From Massilia sp. (lineage in GTDB: Bacteria; Pseudomonadota; Gammaproteobacteria; Burkholderiales; Burkholderiaceae_D), in the NCBI GenBank assembly GCA_028291845.1, contig JAQGNM010000449.1, positions 1 to 31,913 on the forward strand: a DNA stretch of 31,913 nt. Reading direction: 5' to 3'. Positions within the stretch are counted from its first letter, which is position 1, and the number at the start of each line of letters is the position of its first letter. The position numbers were made by a program, and so were the translations under genes. Positions 26,498-31,913 of the stretch are shown here, in pieces. The notes under the pieces were generated by a model. It saw only the letters and a program-made list of their open reading frames with translations, was not told the DNA's origin and searched no databases.

Positions 26498-28012
26498 TCA
26501 GGCGCGCAGGGTGAATACGGCGCCGCTTACCGCGGCGCCGCGATCGCGGCGCAGCATTTCGCGCGCTTCGTCGAGCAGTTCGAAGCGCCACCGTTGGGCC
26601 AGCGCGCGCACATACGCCGCACTGTGCGCGTAACGGCGCGACGGTTGCAGCGCGAACTCGCCGTCCCCGGCCAGTTCCACCGAAAAGCAGAAGCGCCCGC
26701 CCGGGCGCAGCGCCTGGCGCGCCAGGCGAAATACCTCGGACAAGTCGCCCGCATACACGAACACGTCGGCCGCGACTATCAGGTCGAACGCCGCCTCGTG
26801 GCCGGCCAGATAGTCATGCATGTCGGCGCACGCCAGTGCGTCGTACAGGCCCCGTTCACGCGCCTGTTCCAGCATGGCCGGCGACAGGTCGATGCCGCTC
26901 AAGCGGGCCGACAGCGGCCGTAGCACCTCCCCGCACAAGCCGGTGCCGCAGCCCAGATCGAGCGTGTCGAGCGCGGTGCCGCCGCCGCTCCTTGCCAGCG
27001 CCGCGCCGATCAGCGCGGGGGTGCGGTAATCGAGTTGATCGACCAGGTGGGCATCGAAATGAGCGGCGTACTGGTCGAACAGCGCCGTCACGTAAGCGGC
27101 GGGCGCGGCGGCCGGAACGGCACTCTGGCCCAGCGCCGCCAGCGCGAACTGTACTTGAAAGGCATCGGCGCCGAGCGCCAGCGCGTGGCGGTAGGCGTCG
27201 GCGGTATCGGCGGTGGCGCCGCCGAGCGCATCGAGCGCATCGGCGCGCCGCAGCGCGGTGCCGGCGTGCGCCGGGCGCAGCGCCAGCGAGGCGTCGAAAC
27301 TGGCCAGCGCAGCGCCCGCTTGCCCCAGTTTCAATTGCGCGCCGCCGCGCCAGCTGAGCACATCGGCACGCGCGCCGCCGCTGGCGATGGCTTGCTCGAA
27401 GCTGGCCAGCGCCTCGTCGAAGCGCCCCAGCGCATACAGCGCGTTGCCGCGCGCGGCCCACGCCGGCGCATGGCCGCGGCGCAGGCGCAAGGCGTGCTCG
27501 GCGCCGTCGAGCGCCGCTTGATGGCGGCCCTGGTCGTGCCAGGCGATGGCGCGCTGGCACACCGCGTCGGCGGCGCCCGGATCGAGGCCGATGGCACGGT
27601 CGTAGCTGGCGATGGCTTCATCGAGCCGGCCCAGCTTGCGCAGCGCGTTGCCGCGATTGCTGTGCGCCAGCGCATAAGCGGGATCGAGCATCAGCGCTTG
27701 TTCGTAGCTGGCCAGCGCCTCCGCCGTTCGGTCGAGGTCGCCCAGCGCCGCGCCCAGGTTGCAATGGGCGCGCGCATTGGCGCCATCGACGGCGAGCGCC
27801 TGTTGGATCAGGGCCACCGCCGCCTGGGCGTCGCCCTGCTGGCGGGCGATCACCCCCGACAAGTGCAGGGCATCGAACTGGCGCGGCTCGAGCGCCAGCA
27901 CCTGGCGGTACAACGCCAGCGCGGCGTCGAAGCTGCCTTGCCGGTGCAGGGCGACGGCGCGCTGCAGCAGGGCTGCCGATGCCGGCGCCGGCGCGGTGCG
28001 TGTTTCAGACAT
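26498..28012 (-). CDS. TPR-repeat methyltransferase (predicted, COG4976-like)
   Basis: A 504-residue protein. Residues 12-290 form about eight tetratricopeptide repeats (for example ALASYEQALMLDPAYALAHSNRGNALRKLGRLDEAI). Residues 305-504 are a class I SAM-dependent methyltransferase: motif I LDLGCGTGLCGEVL, the acidic loop at the end of the second strand GIDLSPAMLEQAR, and DLIVAADVFVYAGDL. The linker FDQYAAHFDAHLVDQLDYRTP is typical of this family. The ATG at 28,012 follows GGAG at 9 bases; an ATG at 28,027 in the same frame overlaps that Shine-Dalgarno and is less likely. The substrate is unknown; a protein bound by the TPRs is plausible. Convergent to the PilZ gene, no operon partner. Confidence 0.88.
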   Translation of the reverse strand: MSETRTAPAPASAALLQRAVALHRQGSFDAALALYRQVLALEPRQFDALHLSGVIARQQGDAQAAVALIQQALAVDGANARAHCNLGAALGDLDRTAEALASYEQALMLDPAYALAHSNRGNALRKLGRLDEAIASYDRAIGLDPGAADAVCQRAIAWHDQGRHQAALDGAEHALRLRRGHAPAWAARGNALYALGRFDEALASFEQAIASGGARADVLSWRGGAQLKLGQAGAALASFDASLALRPAHAGTALRRADALDALGGATADTADAYRHALALGADAFQVQFALAALGQSAVPAAAPAAYVTALFDQYAAHFDAHLVDQLDYRTPALIGAALARSGGGTALDTLDLGCGTGLCGEVLRPLSARLSGIDLSPAMLEQARERGLYDALACADMHDYLAGHEAAFDLIVAADVFVYAGDLSEVFRLARQALRPGGRFCFSVELAGDGEFALQPSRRYAHSAAYVRALAQRWRFELLDEAREMLRRDRGAAVSGAVFTLRA

Positions 28013-28086
28013 GCAGGCCATCTCCATCGGAAAACATCGGGAACATCCGACGGCTATTGTGCCGCATATCCTGCGCCCTGATTTTT

Positions 28087-29175
28087 TTAAAAGCTGTGGC
28101 GCACCCCCAGGTTGAACGCGCGGTCGCCGCTACCCACTTCGGTGTTGTTGGCCACCGTGTAGCCGGCGCCGTTCTTGTTGTCGATGGAGCCGTAGGCGGC
28201 ATACAGATTGGTCCGTTTCGACAGTGGATACAGATAGCCGATGCCCCAGGAATTGGCGTCCTGGTTGAAGGCGCTGCGGTCGTTCTTGCGCATGATGGAG
28301 GCGAGGAAGGTGCCGGGCCCGGCCGGCGCGGTCACCCCCAGCAGCAGGTCGGTGGCGTGGGTGGAGGCGGTGGGCGGCACGCCGCCGAAGGGGTTGCCGG
28401 TATTGCCCAGTTGCGAGCTGTTGAAACCGCGGTCGCGGCCCCACGCGAAATGCACCTTGGCCACGGTGAAATCGTAGCTGGCCACCAGCAGGGTGTTGGT
28501 GGCGATGCCGCGGTTGAGCGGCGTCACCCCCGGCGCCGGGGCGACGTCGAAGTTGCGGTTGTTGTAAGCCAGGCGCACGGCGATCGGCCCGGAGAGGTAG
28601 CCGATCGAAGCGCCGAACTGGCGGCCGGCGTCATTGCTGCCGGCCTGTTCGCCCGGGCTGTACGCCAGGTCCCCCGTAAAACCCTGATAGGGGGGCGCGG
28701 TGTACATGATGGTATTGCTGGAGCGCACGTTGGTGCCGTAGTCGGGGAACAGGTTGCGCGAGGTGCCGGCGGTGCCGGTCTGGAACGGGTCGCCGATCTG
28801 GGTGAGCGCCTGGTGCCACGGGGTGTACTGGCGCCCGAGGGTCAGCGTGCCGGCCTCGGCGCTGCGCAGGCCGACAAACGCCTGGCGGTTGAAAATGGTG
28901 CCGCCGACGTCGACTTCGCCCGTGTCGACCCGAAAGCCATTTTCCAGCTGGAACAGGGCGGTGATGCCGCCACCCAGGTCTTCGGTGCCGCGAAAGCCGA
29001 TGCGCGAAGCGGCGGCGGCGCCGCTGGTGAGTTTGTTGACGGTGCCGCCGGCGCCGCCGCTTTCACGCACGTAAGCGGCATCGACGATGCCGTAAATGGT
29101 GACGTTGCTTTGTGCGTAAGCGCTGCTGGCGCTGCCGGCGCCGGCGAGCATGACGGCAAACAAGATCTTCTGCAT
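28087..29175 (-). CDS. Outer-membrane porin, Gram-negative general type
   Basis: A 362-residue porin of the betaproteobacterial OmpC-like family. A signal peptide MQKILFAVMLAGAGSASSAYA is followed by mature QSNVTIYGIVDAAYV. Strand signatures include SRIGFRGTEDLGGGITALFQLENGF and NRQAFVGLRSAEAGTLTLGRQYTP, and the C-terminus ends NLGVRHSF with the terminal Phe needed for BAM assembly. It should form a trimeric 16-stranded channel for small solutes. A strong AGGAGG precedes the ATG. The gene ends 74 bases before the TPR-methyltransferase start on the same strand. The IS5 remnant begins within about 120 bases upstream, so the native promoter may have been altered. Confidence 0.93.
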   Translation of the reverse strand: MQKILFAVMLAGAGSASSAYAQSNVTIYGIVDAAYVRESGGAGGTVNKLTSGAAAASRIGFRGTEDLGGGITALFQLENGFRVDTGEVDVGGTIFNRQAFVGLRSAEAGTLTLGRQYTPWHQALTQIGDPFQTGTAGTSRNLFPDYGTNVRSSNTIMYTAPPYQGFTGDLAYSPGEQAGSNDAGRQFGASIGYLSGPIAVRLAYNNRNFDVAPAPGVTPLNRGIATNTLLVASYDFTVAKVHFAWGRDRGFNSSQLGNTGNPFGGVPPTASTHATDLLLGVTAPAGPGTFLASIMRKNDRSAFNQDANSWGIGYLYPLSKRTNLYAAYGSIDNKNGAGYTVANNTEVGSGDRAFNLGVRHSF

Positions 29176-29289
29176 ACATCCTCCTGATCAATTGAGCGCC
29201 GAACACGGGGGGATTCGGCCGCTGATACTGATCATGCTCACCGCATAAGCTGCTCGTCGTTTGCGGTAGCGCAGGCGCGTCGGCGGTTG

Positions 29290-29760
29290 GGCACCGTCTG
29301 TGGCAAAACGCCGACAAAATCGCCCAGGCTCCCAGCTTGTTCTTCGGCAGCGCTTTCCGCTTTGCGCGCTTCATGGCGACGTGCCACGTCACAGCTTTGT
29401 TGACGTTCTCCCCTCGCTTTTCGACGCCCCGGTAGCCGGCGTCGCCAACGGCTACCACTTCATCGCGGTGCAGGAGCGCGTGTGCTTCCGTCATGTCCAA
29501 AACGTTGTCAGCGGTGCTCACAACGGTTTGCACCAGGTCCGGCGCGCTGCGTACACGCCAACGTGTTCTTTAATCCCAAATGCCAATCGTTTCCCTTATT
29601 CGATTGGTGCATCTCCGCATCGCGCTCGCCATCTTTGTTCCTGGTGGAAGGCCGCGCCGCAATCAAGGTCGCGTCAATGGTCCCTTCGCGCATTTAATCC
29701 CGTAGAGGAGAGATGCGGGTTGATCGCGGCCGACGTTATCTCTGACCTGACGCTGACTGG
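29290..29760 (-). pseudogene. Decayed IS5-family transposase
   Basis: Reading the minus strand from right to left, the IS5 transposase midsection appears in pieces from different frames: AAINPHLSSTGL, then MREGTIDATLIAARPSTRNKDGERDAEMHQSNKGNDWHLGLK (one codon lost in TI-DATLIAA), then HVGVYAA, then PDLVQTVVSTADNVLDMTEAHALLHRDEVVAVGDAGYRGVEKRGENV and TWHVAMKRAKRKALPK. At least three frameshifts separate them. The N-terminal third is missing on one side, and the C-terminal segment expected after ALPK (the AKVEHPF region) is gone on the other. The gene cannot make an active enzyme. Its outer end is at 29,792. Confidence 0.85.
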
Positions 29761-29773
29761 AAACGACCGCGAT

Positions 29774-29792
29774 CGAATTGATTAGTGCACTC
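29774..29792 (-). repeat. Terminal inverted repeat of the decayed IS5-family element
   Basis: On the minus strand GAGTGCACTAATCAATTCG starts right after CTAA (29,796-29,793), a YTAR tetranucleotide of the kind IS5 elements duplicate. It aligns without gaps to the left end of the IS5-family element at 31,789 (GGAAGCGCTGATTAATTCG), 13 of 19 identical. This marks the boundary of the remnant facing the peroxidase gene. Confidence 0.6.
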
Positions 29793-29796
29793 TTAG

Positions 29797-30032
29797 TTTC
29801 ATACATCCATCCTGATTTTCATTTCAATTACTCGCGTATCCATAAACCAACACACATTCGGTGCTAAGCAACTATGTAAAATGATATGCTGTGTTGTTTT
29901 ACCAACAATTAAATTTTAATCAAATTCAGCGCTTTTCCGTTGTAATATATAAAAGGCGGCCGGACTTATCAAGATTTGATACGGTACAGCACAGGACCAT
30001 TCGATTATTTTACCTTTCTATTGGGGTGATGC
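29797..30032 (+). other. AT-rich upstream region of the haem peroxidase gene
   Basis: This stretch between the IS remnant end and the peroxidase start is the most AT-rich DNA in the window. It has several possible -10 boxes (TATGCT at 29,885, TATATA near 29,947), but none with a clear -35 at standard spacing. No coding frame of interest is seen. Confidence 0.5.
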
Positions 30033-31583
30033 ATGAGACCGAGGATGCACGGAGAAATCACGTCAGTACCACTTATTTTAGGGAATCAGTCACCCGTGGG
30101 CTTCATTTTTACCGAGCTTGCGAGCGACCCAAATAGTCGGCTACCCGAATCACAAGAAACTCTGGATGCCATAACGGCGTTGGGTAACGCAATGGCGTTT
30201 GACCCGTCCAATGAGGAAGGGACTATTCCTGCTGTCTACACATACTTCGGTCAATTCATCGACCATGACATAACCAAGACGAACTTTGATCTTGCGTTGC
30301 TGGGTGCAGATGGAAAGACAGATCCAATACAAAAGAAAGAGATTCAGCCTTTATCCGCCGCAGATGCTATCGACAAGGTCTCGAACGGCCGCACAATGAA
30401 GTTTGATTTGGACAGTATGTATGGGGATGGCGCCACGGATGCCATTAATGCGGACGGCTCCATGCGGCTTTCCGAACTTTCAGGATCCAAGTTTGGCAAG
30501 ATCGATACTGACGACAAGTTTCACGATCTTCCCAGACGCGATATGATCCTTGACCCCAAGGACGAGAGCGAACTGGAAAAGGACCGCCAAGCCATTATTG
30601 GCGATCCGCGCAACGACGAAAATCTGATCGTGGCACAAATGCACGTCGCGTTTATTCGCGCGCACAACAAGCTGATTTCCCGTGGATTATCACAGTCCGA
30701 CGCGCAGACCGCGATGCGCCGCCGTTATCAATGGGCGGTATTGCACGACTTTCTTCCGACAATTACCGATCCGACTGTCTTCAATGACGTGATTACGAAC
30801 GGCCCACGCTTTTATCAAGTAACTGAAGAGGCGGAATTATTTATGCCGTTGGAATATTCCGCCGCTGCGTACCGGTTCGGCCACAGCATGGTACGAGGTT
30901 CATACAAGCATAATTCGACTTTTAATCCAGCCGGCTTCGAGTTTTTCTTTACGTTTACCGCGCTGTCCGGCGATCTGTCACCGACCGCCGGTCATAATAC
31001 GGATAGCAAGACGTTGCCGGACAACTGGGTAATTGACTGGGCACGTTTTTTCGCCTCCACAGCGCATCCTGTTTCCGAAAATCCTGCCCGTAAGATTGAC
31101 ACGCATTTGACCCCTGAATTAGGCAAGCTGCGAAACTTCCAGGGCAATGAATTCGATGAGCTGATGGCGCGTCTGGCCACGCGTAATCTGCGACGCGGCT
31201 ATCTGCTGGGCTTGCCGACTGGCCAAGCCATAGCGGCTAAGTTGGGTGTTCCTGCACTTGTCAGTGACGAGATTATTGCATCGGTACCGTCTCAGTTTCG
31301 CGCGATAATCACCGCTGCTGGTTTGGATAAAAGGACCCCACTTTGGTTTTACATTCTGGCTGAAGCTGGTAACCCAAACGGACCAAATGCTCCGAACGGA
31401 AATCATCTCGGCCCTGTGGGCAGTCGCATCGTGGCGGAAACAATATGGAATGCGATTAACTTCTCAATTGACAGCGTGTTAAAAACGGCGCCGTCTCAAG
31501 AGGAATTGGCCACTGGTGAATTTACATTACGAGGAATCATCAATCTGGGACTGGACAAAAAATTCCCGTCATTATTCGTGTAA
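30033..31583 (+). CDS. Animal-type haem peroxidase (peroxidase-cyclooxygenase superfamily), bacterial
   Basis: A 516-residue protein with the full haem-peroxidase set: Gln74 and distal His78-Asp79 in FGQFIDHDI, the Arg193-x-x-Glu196 pair in GDPRNDENLIVAQMHVAFIRAHNKL (counterpart of myeloperoxidase Arg239 and Glu242), and proximal His284 in YRFGHSMVRG. Asp79 should also bind calcium. The family oxidises halides, phenols or lipids with hydrogen peroxide. There is no signal peptide, so it is cytoplasmic or exported by a non-Sec route. ATG 30,033 follows GGGGTGATGC. Codons are far less GC-rich than in neighbouring genes, and the gene lies between two IS5-family ends: signs of transfer. The frame is intact, so it is likely functional. 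Confidence 0.9.
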   Translation: MRPRMHGEITSVPLILGNQSPVGFIFTELASDPNSRLPESQETLDAITALGNAMAFDPSNEEGTIPAVYTYFGQFIDHDITKTNFDLALLGADGKTDPIQKKEIQPLSAADAIDKVSNGRTMKFDLDSMYGDGATDAINADGSMRLSELSGSKFGKIDTDDKFHDLPRRDMILDPKDESELEKDRQAIIGDPRNDENLIVAQMHVAFIRAHNKLISRGLSQSDAQTAMRRRYQWAVLHDFLPTITDPTVFNDVITNGPRFYQVTEEAELFMPLEYSAAAYRFGHSMVRGSYKHNSTFNPAGFEFFFTFTALSGDLSPTAGHNTDSKTLPDNWVIDWARFFASTAHPVSENPARKIDTHLTPELGKLRNFQGNEFDELMARLATRNLRRGYLLGLPTGQAIAAKLGVPALVSDEIIASVPSQFRAIITAAGLDKRTPLWFYILAEAGNPNGPNAPNGNHLGPVGSRIVAETIWNAINFSIDSVLKTAPSQEELATGEFTLRGIINLGLDKKFPSLFV

Positions 31584-31784
31584 TTTGGTGCTGCCGGTAG
31601 GCGCTTTACCGTCACTGAAATCCGAAGAGCGTCTTGACCGCCGAAGGGCGTGAAAAACGGCCTCAAATCTACTGAAAAAAAAGCGCCTTCATCAAGCCCC
31701 AAGATCGACCCGTCTCGCCAGCATTTGCGTTCGTTCGCGCTGTTAGCGATTCTTGACCAAGAAGAGCAATTGATCAGCGTCGCC
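31584..31784. other. Spacer between peroxidase and IS5-family end
   Basis: No gene is supported here. A small stem CGGTA-GGCGCTT-TACCG about 13 bases after the peroxidase stop could help end its transcript. A 112-codon minus-strand frame covers the region and part of the peroxidase but lacks any recognised domain. Confidence 0.4.
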
Positions 31785-31788
31785 CTAG

Positions 31789-31913
31789 GGAAGCGCTGAT
31801 TAATTCGGTCGTTCCGTTCCCGCCGGTGCCGCAACCTGAGACAATAACGCTACTTCCTCGCCCGCCATCGATCATGCAAAAGAGCTTCTCTGACCTCGAA
31901 TACGCCGCCAAGA
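31789..31913 (+). mobile_element. Left end of an IS5-family insertion sequence (partial, runs out of window)
   Basis: The element begins GGAAGCGCTGATTAATTCG right after CTAG (31,785-31,788), matching the YTAR target type of the IS5 group. The terminal sequence matches the end of the decayed element at 29,774-29,792 in opposite orientation. A transposase gene starts 85 bases inside. The right end lies outside the window, so completeness cannot be judged. Confidence 0.8.
31874..31913 (+). CDS. IS5-family transposase, N-terminal fragment (partial)
   Basis: Only 13 codons are present (MQKSFSDLEYAAK), which is the typical start of IS5-group DDE transposases in proteobacteria. The gene continues beyond the window. 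The short length limits certainty, but the adjacent terminal repeat and target-like CTAG agree with it. Confidence 0.75.
   Translation, partial: MQKSFSDLEYAAK

Noticed and set aside
29204..29240. A possible second terminal repeat (CGCTGAT-like) of the decayed IS near the porin
   Set aside because: Only a hexamer (GCTGAT) agrees with the other ends, no YTAR target precedes it, so it could be chance.
31496..31834. A 112-codon minus-strand frame over the peroxidase end and IS left end
   Set aside because: It crosses the IS boundary and the peroxidase coding end, and no domain is recognisable.

Overview
The window is chromosomal DNA from a GC-rich Gram-negative betaproteobacterium. Gene content and order (glyQ-glyS-gmhB, corC-lnt, miaB-phoH-ybeY, a single-barrel porin ending in Phe) and the style of the proteins suggest Oxalobacteraceae (Massilia, Duganella or Janthinobacterium type). 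This is inferred from recognition of families, not from a database search.

Left third (1-12,300): housekeeping genes on the minus strand. These are the start of gmhB, both subunits of tetrameric glycyl-tRNA synthetase (glyS, glyQ), apolipoprotein N-acyltransferase (lnt) with the CBS protein corC, then ybeY, phoH and miaB. The miaB-phoH-ybeY and corC-lnt blocks, usually adjacent in proteobacteria, are separated by a two-gene plus-strand molybdenum hydroxylase operon (isoquinoline 1-oxidoreductase type) and a shortened FAD-oxidoreductase-like gene on the minus strand.

Middle (12,300-20,070): an AT-rich 0.5 kb spacer leads to a small helix-turn-helix protein. Next come an HDOD protein with a small partner, divergent from an orphan membrane histidine kinase, then a glutathione S-transferase with a DUF1697 protein. 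After a second AT-rich spacer comes a membrane AAA+ zinc protease related to FtsH but with an altered second region of homology.

Right-middle (20,070-29,200): a lipid operon (SCP-x type thiolase, acyl-CoA dehydrogenase, alpha-methylacyl-CoA racemase) that fits breakdown of methyl-branched or isoprenoid acyl-CoAs. It is followed by a DUF2007-like protein overlapping a DUF445 membrane protein, a YcgR-like PilZ protein that should bind c-di-GMP, a TPR-methyltransferase and a porin.

Right end (29,200-31,913): an accessory island with lower GC. A decayed IS5-family transposase (several frameshifts and an internal deletion) is followed by an intact animal-type haem peroxidase gene, then the left end of a second IS5-family element that runs out of the window. 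The outer ends of both elements can be recognised: a 19-bp terminal sequence matching at 13 of 19 positions, each next to a YTAR-type tetranucleotide. The peroxidase therefore sits in a 2 kb segment bracketed by two related IS ends. This is the most transfer-like part of the window. No CRISPR array, rRNA or tRNA was seen.
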